A DNA stretch of 64,000 bases, from positions 1 through 64,000 of the forward strand of contig JALIZF010001304.1 of assembly GCA_029948255.1 (NCBI GenBank), in the 5' to 3' direction. Source of the stretch: Telmatactis stephensoni. Its lineage: Eukaryota; Cnidaria; Anthozoa; Actiniaria; Isophelliidae. Position numbers and translations under genes: made by a program. Of this stretch, positions 36,706 to 46,580 are shown piece after piece (position 1 is the stretch's first letter; each line of letters opens with the position of its first letter). A model generated the notes under the pieces. That model had not been told where the DNA came from and made no database searches. It saw only the letters and a program-made list of their open reading frames with translations.

Positions 36706-37455
36706 TACCATCACCAACAATGCTTTCAATTTTAAACATAATGTATATGTACAGGCATTTTGCATGATAGCGCATCATGTTCTTATTCTTATTTTTTTGC
36801 TTTTCTTATTTACTTCATTCTTCCTAACAGAAGACATCAAAATATTGTGAGAACAACAGTTACATGTACATCACATTTTGACATCATCTGTGCATCTATT
36901 AGAGTACAGATGCATACAAAAATGGAATCTATTTTTTAAATCTTTTTTTGCATAAAGACAACATTGGGCTATCACATTTTTTTATCCGCATCCCCCCCTG
37001 TTGGGGGTATACGGAATTTTCCAGGGGAGGGGGTACTATAAAATTGTTCTGAAATCCATTGGAAAAAAAGAGAATGTGCAATTCTCTGAACTATATGATG
37101 GATGGGGAGAAGAGTGGTATGTGCAATAGGATGTAAACTTTGTACTTTAAATATCCAAGGTAGAGGGGGCCGTTTTCAGTTTGGAAATCGAGGGTGTCTT
37201 TTGAAACACGTCTTCGATTCAACAGGGGAAGTGCGGATAAAAAATGCGATGGCCCATTTACAAAAGAACTAATTGTACAATAATCATTATCAGATATCAT
37301 TACAATATCATTCACTTATCGTGCTTTCTCGTAAATGTAAATTAATACTATTGTACAGATTTTCATGAGAAAAACTCACTTGGTCCTGGATGCTCAAATT
37401 TGCATCTATCGCCAAAGCGACAGCTTCCTTCGAGAAAATACTTGCAGACGACCAT
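29801..37455 (-). CDS. NUP42: NUP42-like (NUPL2) FG nucleoporin, 446 aa, 10 exons
   Basis: NUP42 sits on the cytoplasmic face of the nuclear pore and helps DDX19/GLE1-dependent mRNA export. Exons in transcription order: 37455-37380, 36653-36507, 35598-35486, 34772-34642, 33885-33791, 33058-32982, 32127-32050, 31558-31306, 30901-30711, 29980-29801; phases agree throughout. The protein starts with a CCCH finger, [19 protein letters not shown] (C-x7-C-x5-C-x3-H). A Gly/Ser linker follows, then a second finger, [21 protein letters not shown] repeats come next ([18 protein letters not shown]). The family's conserved middle block follows ([19 protein letters not shown], then [17 protein letters not shown]). 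A second Ser/Thr/FG-rich part and a C-terminal [13 protein letters not shown] motif complete it. Human NUP42 is slightly shorter (about 423) and, as I recall, has one finger. Confidence 0.9.
30099..30244. mobile_element. MITE family 2, copy A
   Basis: TAGAGTGATGGCACTTAATC is mirrored by GATTAAGTGCCGTCACTCTA. The 146-bp non-coding element lies in the last intron of the NUP42-like gene. A relative in reverse orientation is at 42,770-42,895. Confidence 0.85.
32612..32952 (+). mobile_element. tRNA-derived SINE, type 2
   Basis: The head has a pol III box A-like GGCTCAGTTGGTGAAGAGC and box B-like GGGTTCAAGGCCC. The body contains GGGGGACATTAAAGAACC and the end is TTGCGCTATATAAAATGC, a tail type seen in several metazoan SINEs. 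It is intronic in the NUP42-like gene, in opposite orientation to it. Confidence 0.65.
33371..33619 (+). mobile_element. tRNA-derived SINE, type 1, copy A
   Basis: The head reads GATGACACAGTTGGTTAGTG (box A) and GAGTTCGATTCCC (box B). A body follows with TTCAACTTCTTTCC, GGAGCACTAATAGATAG and GCTTGGGAGAATATTGG. A second copy lies at 53,841-53,593 on the minus strand with the same body. Two dispersed copies sharing both head and body exclude a simple tRNA gene. Confidence 0.8.
35140..35313. mobile_element. MITE family 1, copy B
   Basis: TGATGATGTTTTGACCC is mirrored by GGGGGGTCAAGATGTCATCA, with CTAGAATCC and GAAAATGATTCTGG inside. It matches 14,261-14,418 in length and order, and lies in an intron of the NUP42-like gene. 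Confidence 0.75.
36118..36439. mobile_element. Inverted-repeat element with repeated CCTGTTCCA
   Basis: CCTGGGGGGTACTCC and GGGGAGTACCCCCACAGG form imperfect ends. The interior repeats CCTGTTCCAGAGTAAA three or four times. It is non-coding and intronic. The element at 44,468-44,841 has similar ends. Confidence 0.6.
36672..36706. repeat. (ATC)n microsatellite
   Basis: A run of CATCATCAT lies just upstream (in gene sense) of exon 2 of the NUP42-like gene. It sits in the region where a branch point and polypyrimidine tract are expected. Confidence 0.8.
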
Positions 37456-39003
37456 CTTTATCTAGTAGATATCATTATCAGCAGGATCTAGCTTTCTCTG
37501 GTGGCTAACGCACGAGCCAGAATGAAAAATTCAACTGACAACATCTTAAAACCTTCACGTCTTCACCGCCATTTTGTTTGAAGACGTTAACTAGTACCAG
37601 TTCTCTTGCGCCTACCACAGGAAGCCATAATTTTGATAATTCAGAGATGAGATCCCCTTCGCCTTGGTTATTACAGAAAAAGGAAAGAAAATTATAACAT
37701 TCCGCAGATGCACGAATATCTACTAAATGATTTGAATATTGGATAAAAGAGCCCGCGATTTTCTGTGACAGGCTGAAATGGTTTTATATGTCTGGTTCTT
37801 ATATAATTGCTCAATTTTTAGCCTTTAATAAAGTCCTTTAATCCTCAGCTTCTTTTATGCGGAGTTTTAAATGTAGTTATTTTGATATCTTATCAAAAAA
37901 AAAAAAAAAAAAAAATCATGCACCCCTATCCAGTCTCGAACTCAGATTTTTCGGCTCATCTGCTCCAAAGTTCAAGGATTTTCCAACTACGCCACCAGAA
38001 CACGTAATTTGCACAACAATAGGCAGTCCATTCACAGAATACACTAGGTTATTTTGTCCTTCAAATCCCTCAGTAGACCAGTTAGCCTAGTGGTAAGGTG
38101 CAGTCATTTACGGCCTAGGATCCGACTGTTTCCTCCCTCTTTGACCGCGAAGCTCGCTGTGTTCTACCGGATAGCGCGGAAGGGGCCGAAATCTCCATCC
38201 TATACGTAACATGCGATGATTCAGCGATTTGTCTGGATGCATGGCCCAATTTTTTGTGATTTTGCATAAAATTAGCATACTAATTTGCTTTTGGTAGCAG
38301 GTTCGAGTCGTGCATGCACCAAAATATTTTTTCTTTTTTTCTCTTGATTTTTAGTCGATTCTATTTCTCTTCCCTAATTTCCTACTTTGGTTTAAAATGG
38401 AAGGAAAAAAACCTAGTCTTTGATTTGAAGATCGTAACTTCTTATTATTGTTTTCAAACTTTAAAAAGTTTAATAATTCATCTTTGAATTTTTTTTTTCA
38501 TTTTTTGCCAGAACAAATGGGAACTTTGTTTCAGCATTTCCGAGCCCCAACACTTTAAAACTTTCGAGGCGTCGAGCGGCTGGTTGCGCCCGCCTTGCGA
38601 CAAACTCCCTCTCGTATCTATGACAACGGTACTGAAGTCTCTTGTATCTATGACATTCACTAAAATAAAGTTATATTGATATTTAGTAAATATCTTGCAT
38701 TTCAATATAACTTTATTTTCACACGAATCAAATATTCCATTCCGCCATACCTCCCTTACACTGGGTACCAAAGAGCAGGCTCTCTGACTGATTCTCAGAG
38801 TGCGAAAGTCCCTGATACCAATCCTCTCCCCTCCATTTAATACCGAAGTCCTGGCGACAAGCCTGCAGTTATCACAAAACACAAGAAAACCATGTTTTCT
38901 CCACACAGCGCGCCGCTCTGATGCGACGTAGTAATCGGATCGAGATAGTCGATATGAAAAACAGAAATAACTAGCCTATACCAAGTCGGAAGAACCTACG
39001 TAT
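37456..39003. other. Upstream of NUP42-like gene; tRNA-like SINE remnants
   Basis: Two tRNA-like segments lie here. One is on the minus strand at about 38,006-37,915 (GTGGCGTAGTTGG and GAGTTCGAGACTGG, next to an A/T run). One is on the plus strand from about 38,083 (TTAGCCTAGTGGTAAGGTG) to 38,315 (GGTTCGAGTCGTGCATGC), its boxes separated by about 200 bp of other sequence. A 35-bp hairpin-like pair (AAAATAAAGTTATATTGA/TCAATATAACTTTATTTT) spans 38,660-38,717. I see no gene. Confidence 0.5.
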
Positions 39004-39120
39004 CACTCCGTTGATGTAATATATTCATCACCGAAAAAATAAATCAATAACACATAAAACAGTAGATAGAACGACAATAGAATACAATAGATTTTACGAA
39101 TATATTACATCAACTGAGTG
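39004..39120. mobile_element. Short inverted-repeat element
   Basis: CACTCCGTTGATGTAATATATTC is mirrored, with one mismatch, by GAATATATTACATCAACTGAGTG. The 117-bp interior is AT-rich and non-coding. Confidence 0.7.
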
Positions 39121-39505
39121 CTATGAAACCCATCCCAAGTCCCTTTGATAAGGGTGTACTGGGATGTACTGGTGCGTCGCTCTACCGGAAGGCAAATGAT
39201 TCCCGCCAAAAACGCGCGCGCGTGCGCCTATTACAATAGCAAGACGGTATTTTGCATAGCAACCGATGCACAGCAGCTGCACAGCAACGCTATATGTCAG
39301 TAAACCTTAAACCGCCAGCTACTCGCAACAGTGTTACACCTAGGCATGCTGCAGCGTTGCAAAGGCAAGTATCCGAGCCATTGCAGTGTGTAAAATATCC
39401 TGCGTTACTCAACTGAAAGTATTGCGAGGAAACGATTGCAACAAGGTTTTTGGCGCTGCGCCGTTTAACATCCTGCAATAATACAATAATAATGAAGTGG
39501 ATTTC

Positions 39506-39634
39506 GTATGACTGTGAAAACGGCATCGCACTATCACGCCACGGTTGCGGCAGGAATTTCGGAGGTTTTTATAGACATTGCTCACACGGCACTGACACGG
39601 TCATGGCAAGGCGCGGTCCGTTTCACACTCATAC
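39506..39634. mobile_element. MITE family 3, copy B
   Basis: The ends are GTATGACTGTGAAAACGG and CCGTTTCACACTCATAC. The core GGCAGGAATTTCGGAGG and TTTTTATAGACATTG match copies A and C. Confidence 0.75.
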
Positions 39635-39956
39635 GAAATCTACTCTAGTTCGTGTAACTTGTTTTGAAATTTCTTTGTGAAGCGAGTCAGAAAAAAATTG
39701 CGCCGTGTCCATTGCGTGAAAAAGAACAATTGTTACAGAAAAGATATGTATGTTTTTATTGGAAATAACTATCATATATTCTCCCTTCATATACAATTGA
39801 GTATAGAATGAAAGATTCAATAAAATGGCAATAAATGAAAAAAAAAAAAAACCATTAATAAAATATTCAATATAATGCCAATAAATGAAAAAGCGATTAC
39901 AATACTAAAAATGTCAAATTTCAAATATAGCATGACATATACGCGAAAGGAAATGT

Positions 39957-40381
39957 ATTGTGTTGTTGTGTTGTGTTGTTATGTTGTATTGTATTGTACT
40001 GTGTTGTGTTGTATTGTGTTGTGCTGTACTGTATTGTGTTGTATTGTGTTGTGTGGTTGAGTTGTATTGTATTGTATTGTATTGTATTGTGTTATGTTGT
40101 GCTGTGCTTTGCTGTGCTGTGCTGTGCTGTGCTGTGCTGTGCTGTGTTGTGTTGTGTTGTGTTGTGTCGTGTTGTGTTGTGTTGGTTGTGTTGTGTTGTG
40201 TTGTGTTGTGTTGTGTTGTGTTGTGTTGTGTTGTATTGTATTGTATTGTATTGTATTGTATTGTATTGTATTGTATTGTATTGTGTTGTGTTGTGTTGTG
40301 TCGTGTTGTGTTGTACATGTATTGTGTTGTATTGTGTTGTGTTGTGTTGTGTTGTGTCGTGTTGTATTGTATTGTATTGTA
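39957..40381. repeat. (TGTTG/TATTG/TGCTG)n microsatellite
   Basis: About 425 bp of 5-bp units is segmented into homogeneous blocks: TATTG at 40,068-40,090 and 40,234-40,283, TGCTG at 40,097-40,143, TGTTG elsewhere. Long Cys/Val/Leu-rich (+) and Asn/Thr/Gln-rich (-) open frames arise only from the repeat. It lies about 260 bp downstream of the P450 stop codon. Confidence 0.95.
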
Positions 40382-40637
40382 TACAATTGATCTTACAACT
40401 ATCATCTTAAAGACCTCTATCGCGTCCGTATTCGAAGTAAAGTTTGAGGTTAAAAGGCAATAATATTGCCGGCCCATGAGTGTATTGCTAATCACAAGTA
40501 TTCCTGTTAATTCCCATACATTAGTATGTGTTCCATTGTAGGGTCTAGAGTTAACTTAAGGAGAATTCCAGTGTTGCTAATGTTTTCGACACAATCCTGG
40601 CAACAGTTCCTTTATTGTAATGCACTCGATAAAAGTT

Positions 40638-42125
40638 TCACAAACGTTTCCTCACTCGAATTTTAAAAGATGGTGGTCTCAGAACAAGGCCAAAAGTACC
40701 ATCATCAGCTTCAGGCAGTGTTGCATTGTCTTCCAGACCAAATGAAAAGTTGTGCAAAAGACGCGAGGTAAACTGAAAGACTGCCATTCTGGACAACATT
40801 TCTCCTGGACACGAGCGATGACCAATCCCATAGGGTATAACCTTTGAAGCCGCTTCAGTATTGAAACTTCCATCGCTATTTAAGAATCTGTCAGGGTTGA
40901 GTTCCTGTGGGTTGAGCCACATTTCTGGGTCATGGTGAATCCCATACAAATTCAACAACACGGTTGTACCTTTTGGGATGTGGTATGCGCCGAGTTGTGA
41001 GTCAGCGGTGGTTTCGTGAGGTATTGCTAGAGGCATTGCATTGCCATGGCGCATGCTCTCTGTGATAAAGGCTTCCAAATATGGCAAGTGTTGACGATCA
41101 CTCAACTTTGGTGGACGATCACGTCCAACTATATCATCCAACTCCCGCTGGATTCGCTGTTGCACTTCTGGATGCTTTACAAGAAAATAAATGATCCACA
41201 ATATATTGGTAGAAGGACTTTCACTCCCAGCCACCATGACGTCACTGACAGTCATAACAACATGGTCATCGGAGAGCTGATCTCCGGGATTCTGTTGGGT
41301 TTTCTGGGTCTCTTCCAAGAGTGCATACAACAGATCAAAATCAAATTCGTTTTGATTGGAAAATGTTTCCTTGTGATGCAGATATCTAGTTCCAAGCATT
41401 TTGTCTTTAATGCTACAAGCCACCTTAAGCTTTTCGATCAGTGGAAAGGGAATGTACTTCAGCAAAGGGAATGCGTCGATAAAACCTGTTGTACCCAGGG
41501 CTTTGGCAAAAACGGTCAGACAGTCCAAAAGTTGTGCGAACTCCTGATTTCCTTCCATGAAGCGTTCTCCGATGGCAAGTGAAGTTGCGATGTTGCAATT
41601 GGCGTTAGTAATATCTGCTCGAAGTTCGCTAAGATCTTCCGTAGCGTACTTGCTAGATATACGTGATACAAGCTCTTCTACATTGATTCCAATCATTTCT
41701 TCCAGCTTCGAACTCTTCTCAAACTTTCTAATGGTATGAAAAACAGTTCTACGCTGTATTTTCAACTGACGCGTATATCCTTGAAAGCCAATATTTTTGC
41801 CATTGCGCGAAAACAGATCCCCAGCAAATGCTGGTGGCCGACCTGCGAAATCCGCCCCTCGCTTGACCATGGCTTCCTTGGCAAAGACAAGATTGTTGAT
41901 AACTACAACCCGATTTTTTCCAATTTTTAGGCGAAAAACTGGGCCATAACGTAACACCATTCGGTAGAGATCCAAATGAGGCTTGTCAGAGAGCAAGTGG
42001 ATGTTTCCAACGATGGGGAGTGGGAACGGTCCAGGAGGCAATCTTCTGCCTCTGATAACTTCATCAAGAATAAACAACAGTGTAAATGCTACAACGAGAA
42101 GTAAAATGACGAAGATTACTGCCAT
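40638..42125 (-). CDS. Cytochrome P450, CYP2-clan-like, 495 aa, single exon
   Basis: This haem-thiolate monooxygenase is probably anchored in the ER membrane and oxidises small lipophilic substrates with electrons from P450 reductase. The N-terminus has a hydrophobic anchor (VIFVILLLVVAFTLLFIL, about residues 3-20). The proline-rich hinge RRLPPGPFPLPIVGN follows. The I-helix motif is VAGSESPSTN, where the usual acid-Thr pair appears as Glu-Ser. The K-helix ExxR is ESMR. The haem loop is PYGIGHRSCPGE with the thiolate at about Cys439; Phe of the consensus FxxGxRxCxG is Tyr. The length is normal for a microsomal P450. The layout resembles CYP1/CYP2/CYP17-type enzymes, but no subfamily or substrate can be named. 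The frame is intact and intronless, which is common for expanded cnidarian P450s or may reflect retroposition. No other P450 is in the window. Confidence 0.95.
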   Translation of the reverse strand: MAVIFVILLLVVAFTLLFILDEVIRGRRLPPGPFPLPIVGNIHLLSDKPHLDLYRMVLRYGPVFRLKIGKNRVVVINNLVFAKEAMVKRGADFAGRPPAFAGDLFSRNGKNIGFQGYTRQLKIQRRTVFHTIRKFEKSSKLEEMIGINVEELVSRISSKYATEDLSELRADITNANCNIATSLAIGERFMEGNQEFAQLLDCLTVFAKALGTTGFIDAFPLLKYIPFPLIEKLKVACSIKDKMLGTRYLHHKETFSNQNEFDFDLLYALLEETQKTQQNPGDQLSDDHVVMTVSDVMVAGSESPSTNILWIIYFLVKHPEVQQRIQRELDDIVGRDRPPKLSDRQHLPYLEAFITESMRHGNAMPLAIPHETTADSQLGAYHIPKGTTVLLNLYGIHHDPEMWLNPQELNPDRFLNSDGSFNTEAASKVIPYGIGHRSCPGEMLSRMAVFQFTSRLLHNFSFGLEDNATLPEADDGTFGLVLRPPSFKIRVRKRL

Positions 42126-42990
42126 TTTGAGCAGCTTGTAATCGTTGTGAGATCAAAGATTTGTTGAACCGTGAACCGTGACCAATTTGAGGGAGGGACA
42201 CGTCGGAAGCTTTGGCAGCAGCTCTAAAAAAATTTTGATCTTAGAGACATTACTGTGTGTGGAAAGGGAGATCAAGGCAGAATTGGGAGCCGAATTGCAG
42301 GTAGAGATTGCTCCATTGATTACAGAAAAGGTTAAAGATCTAACTGCCGGCCAGCTGTGGTCAAGCTTATATATCATTTTATAAGCGCAGCATTCACAAT
42401 GGAATTAGCTAATACACATATTCAAATATTATCTTTGATTGTCCTCTACCTTAATCTTTCTTCCATATGTAAATATCTGTTCATTTTACCTTCTGAATTC
42501 ATATACCTCTTGTTTCGACAACCACAGATGTACAAGTTGTACACATCATACTCACTTGTACTTATTTCTCACAAAGGGAATTTTCTATGTCGAGTGCACG
42601 TGGCTTTATAGATTGAGTGGTTTTCCTTTGCCCGTGAAAGAAAAATAACTATTTGGTATGTACTCATGGCTTGATAAAAACCAACAAAAGAAAGCAATGG
42701 AATTAGAATCTACTCAGTTTTAGTATCTATTTGACGGGTCACGAAAAACACTCTATGAAAACATCTCTATAGAGTGATGGCACTTTATCCGTGAAACAAA
42801 ATCTAATAGTCGAATCAAAACAAAAGAAAACAGTGGCAATAGTGTCTACTGTCTGTTAGACTAATATCTATTTCACGAATTAAGTGCCATCTCTTTATAT
42901 TAATATCTACAATTAATGTCTAATGTAAATTTGCTTCTATTTATGTAAATGAATTGTTTGTAAATCAAATGATGTGTCAATAAAAATGTT
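42126..42990. other. Upstream of P450; includes a MITE
   Basis: I see no exon. AT-rich sequence carries a family 2 MITE at 42,770-42,895. The P450 promoter must lie near 42,126-42,400, but no core motif stands out. Confidence 0.5.
42770..42895. mobile_element. MITE family 2, copy B
   Basis: TAGAGTGATGGCACTTTATC is mirrored by TTAAGTGCCATCTCTTTATA. The interior is the reverse complement of the copy at 30,099-30,244 (CTAATAGTCGAATCAAAAC; GTCTGTTAGACTAATATC). Confidence 0.8.
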
Positions 42991-43662
42991 AAGAGAGGAT
43001 GTCAGCAGCCATCGAACAAATTTGAAATATTTTGGCAAGTCACCCAAAATTCGCTTTCACTCCTACTTTCATATTTTGTAGCCCAATATGTCCTAATAAT
43101 TGTGGTGTAGTTTTTTTCTGAAAATATATTTTAGTTTTCGAGAAATGATTTTTTTAGTTCGACCACTCAAATATGCAAATTTTCTCTGTAAATATTATCC
43201 GAGTTGTGTGACCTCATGTAACGAATATACTTGACCTCCGGTATTTCGGTCAACATAATCCTTTGTTTTATCATCTAAACTTAATCTCATGTCATTATTG
43301 AAGCTGGTAAAGAAATATTCATTTTTTGGTGAATATTTTTGTTCGACATACTTTTTCTATGTCGAAAAGTAGCATCAAAACAAAGACAGTTTTAACAATG
43401 ACCGATATGACAGAATCTACTGAGCTTCTAGCTTTTAAAAGACAAAAGGATGGTTATAAAGTTACTGTAAAAATTTCCTTGTGTATTTGTGTTGTTCTAT
43501 CTTGAGACGAACTCGAAGTCCGGCAAAATTTACTTGTTAGCGACTATGAAATATACATGGTCTGCCTACTTGTCGCCACCGTTTACTGGCATAAATCACT
43601 ACAATTTGTAAAATAATCTAACATAACACTCTTACCTTGTCCATTTATGATTTTATTAGTTG
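42991..43662. repeat. Large inverted repeat, left arm
   Basis: From GGCAAGTCACCCAAAATTCG at 43,034 to TTTTATTAGTTG at 43,662, 629 bp is matched in reverse complement by 46,581-47,209. A weaker match continues outward to about 42,991/47,248. The arm contains a small open frame, 43,359-43,505, starting MSKSSIKTKTVLTMTD; the same frame occurs in the other arm. Confidence 0.9.
43359..43505 (+). other. 48-aa open frame in left arm
   Basis: The frame starts MSKSSIKTKTVLTMTD, continues ELLAFKRQKDGYK and ends CVVLS, stop. An equivalent frame occupies 46,884-46,738 on the opposite strand, so both point into the spacer. It might be a first coding exon that splices further, but no strong donor is evident. 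The function is unknown. Confidence 0.3.
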
Positions 43663-43969
43663 ACCACGTTATGCTCTGCCACATTATAGCCAGATTTGAG
43701 TTCCAGTTTATGTGGGTATATCTTCTCCATCTTATTATATCAGTTGCATGACAAGCGTGACACATACAAATCAACCTCCGAAAAACCAAGAGATGCCTTT
43801 TTCTTCTTTGCAATTGCATGATATCTATAAAAACCTTCCAGGAATAACTTACTGCATTCAGAAAACTAAAATGTCCAGATCCATCAATCTCGGGCCATCA
43901 ATGATTTCCTTTGCTGGCGGAAGTCAGTGTTTACAAAAGTCAATTTGATTGACAAGCTACCATGTGGGT

Positions 43970-44342
43970 TTAGTAGCTCGAGAAGACCGAAGTTGTGTAT
44001 CTCAAGTCGTTCCCTTGCGCAGCTGTAAAAAAGACATTTCAAGTCACTTGCGGAGTTGCAAGTTTTCAGGCCCAGAAAATGAAGTTGACCTTATTTTGTC
44101 ACGTGCCGGCATCTTCGAGACGCCAAAAGATATCGATGATTTCACAATTTGCCCCACTCAGAGAGCAAATCTAGGTGTTGGTTGGAGTCGTGGCTCTAAT
44201 AGTAGATGTAGAGTTCCCAAAGAAGTGTCCGGCCATGGTAAAGATAGGGTTAGGTCGAATCCAAAAGCCGATAGGGGAATTGGCAAGCGTGTATCACAAA
44301 TAATACTCGGGATGTCTGGAAAGTTTATACAACCTGGCTCCG
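43970..44342 (+). pseudogene. Gene-fragment exon in the spacer (cnidarian-type family)
   Basis: An acceptor GGGTTTAG and a donor TCCG/GTAAGT bracket 373 bp of open frame containing DRSCVSQVVPLRSCKKD, GIFETPKDIDDFTICP, GVGWSRGSNSRCRVPKE and MSGKFIQPGSG. The Cys pattern and phrases resemble an uncharacterised, expanded cnidarian gene family as I remember it. The candidate next exons I tried (acceptor near 45,150) hit a stop in the required phase. It is probably a broken or captured fragment. An upstream exon could be the MSKSS frame, but phase cannot be shown. Confidence 0.35.
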
Positions 44343-44467
44343 GTAAGTAGGCTACTAAAAGGGCCCTTCCACACTAGCTACTAGACGCTGACAAAACTTG
44401 TTTCTCTTCACCAAAAATCACATCAACATTTGTTCTTGCTAAATTTCCAATTGTGCTACACGCATCA

Positions 44468-44841
44468 GCACCCCGGGGGCACTCCTATACATAAGACTGA
44501 TAAGAGGGCGGGGCTGCAAGTCGGGAATTTCGAAAACGACACCTAGCTACAAAAAGGTACCCGAGTCTTATCCGTGTGGGAATGACAACAATTGAATACT
44601 GCCCCTAAAAGTACCAATTCAAAAACAAACAAACAAACAAAAAATCCCCAAAATAAAACTCCTTTATCGGTGTGCTCAAGAGGCTCAAGTCAGATTATTC
44701 AAATCGTACTAGTTAGGCTTATTTCAGGTATTATATTGAGAGAAAAACTCCTTTAAAGGTACCGACTAGGTCTCTCATGGGTAGTCCACTTAAGTTTGAG
44801 ACACTGATTTTGACCCAAAAGGTACGACGAGTATCCCCCCA
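44468..44841. mobile_element. Inverted-repeat element with CCCGGGGGCACTCC ends
   Basis: The ends CCCGGGGGCACTCCTAT and ACGAGTATCCCCCC are imperfectly complementary. The interior has AAAAGGTACCGA-like repeats and (CAAA)n. It is similar in style to 36,118-36,439. Confidence 0.45.
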
Positions 44842-45864
44842 TTTCCGATCGCCTGAATGAAAAATGAAAAATGAATACAAACGCACGTTTTCCATGGGAA
44901 ATGTTGTTAAAATTCATTTCAAAGCAAGTCCATATCTTTACTTTGGATTTGACAAAGAACACAATATTCTGCACTACAGAACTGATCTAAAATACTAAGC
45001 CACATGAGCTACTGTAAGTAACATAAAACGTGCGCGCAGATCGAGCACAGAGAAAGTTAATTTTAATTGCAGTTGATTTAGTATATACTTCCATTTAGGT
45101 TGTTTTAGTCTTATTTTCCGATAATAGACAATAGGCTTTTGCTTTGAATATTCAGGAGGAGCATGAAGATCAAGAAGTACAGTTCAAACTGCCAGTCCAT
45201 AGTCCAGCGGCCTCTTCCTACATACCCCAATTTACAACACAGAGTCGGAAGAAAATGGAAACCTTCCGATACTTGCGTTTCCGATTCCGACGCGCTTATG
45301 ACTCAGATTCCGACTCTGTTTTCTGGTTTTCACTTCGTCTTAAGGCTCTTATGACTGCCGATCCGACTCCGATTCGACTCCGACAAAATGAGTGAAAACC
45401 AGGCTTGAGAGAATGGAGGTTTTTCATTTGGTGTTTTTGTGTTTACATTTGTGTCGTTGTATTTTACTCGAGGCATTGCGGAGAGCAACAACTCTAGCCA
45501 CGTACCCGAGTGCCCTCCCAACTATTCAAGTGCATCCTGAACGCGATGTGTGCACCTCTAGTGCATTGAGTATTCTTTTTTAACATAGCCAAATATCTTG
45601 CGACATCTACTGTTCCAGCCTCTTTTCCTTTTCAAAGAGGCATCTGAATTATTTCCACGTCAAAGTTGCAGTAAACTGCTTGCGATAGGAATCCATTTGT
45701 TGTTGCTTCATACTCCCTGAAATTATTACTTGAAATTCGCTCGGTAATATATTAAAAAAAACAATGTGAGTAATACATATATATCCAAATTCTTTCATCC
45801 GGTAAAAAGTTTCACGACTTGATAGCATCTAAAGGACGAACTATCAGATTTTTTATTGTATTGG

Positions 45865-45910
45865 GGGGGGGGGGGGGGGGGGGTAGTCTCCCTCGCAGCC
45901 TTGTTTAGCC
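45865..45910. repeat. Poly-G run beside a repeat end
   Basis: About 20 consecutive G residues precede GTAGTCTCCCTCGCAGCC, the end sequence also seen at 26,276. The G run could form a quadruplex on the + strand, or may be an imperfectly sequenced homopolymer. Confidence 0.7.
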
Positions 45911-46580
45911 TCGTCACGCAACAAAAAAGAATTGAACACAGCCTTACATATACTCTCTTTACAGAGTATATATTAGCTATATTATCATTTTGGTATTAAA
46001 AGTTCTTCGTATTAGTGATATTTACTTTTGATTGGCAGAAGCAAAAACACAAATTAGCAGTTGGCGTTTGAAAGTCAGAGTTCGCAGAATACCGAAAATC
46101 TCAGTAAAGGAAAAGAAACATCGTGCAATAAGCAAAAGTCCCCCCTCTCAAAAGTCTAATGGTCCGTCCCTGTGGTGCCTTGTGCATAATTCCAAAATGA
46201 CTTTCGTTCCGGAACGAAATGAATTTCATACAACGTTTGCATGCAAGATAACTCATTCCAATATCATGTAAAAGGCCCCTAAAAGGTATTATTCCCAGTG
46301 CATCACGCTTTGCTGTCCAGTCTGAATACTATAAATACGTTAAACAACCCGCTTTTAACTGCTTCGCTGCCACTGCAAAAACGATTAGTATTTCTAATAT
46401 TTTCAATTCAGCATAAACAAAAATCTTTATATAGGCCTAGGTTAAAAATATTCATTTGTGTCGTTATCAATTATTGCGTGACCAGCTTATATATGATATA
46501 AATGGGGGAGGGGAAAACACAACGCAAAACCTGGGCTCCTGGCAAAACCGTAATACCCAGGCGTAATATAATAATCAAAA

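Noticed and set aside
39914..40495. 193-aa Asn/Thr/Gln-rich frame and Cys/Val/Leu-rich frames on the other strand
   Set aside because: They are translations of a pentanucleotide microsatellite and have no independent coding evidence.
41046..41582. 178-aa plus-strand open frame
   Set aside because: It is antisense to the P450 coding sequence, which has full family motifs on the minus strand.
43949..44350. 133-aa frame as a complete gene starting at its first Met
   Set aside because: A splice acceptor just inside the start and a donor at the end make it look like an internal exon of a longer or broken gene.
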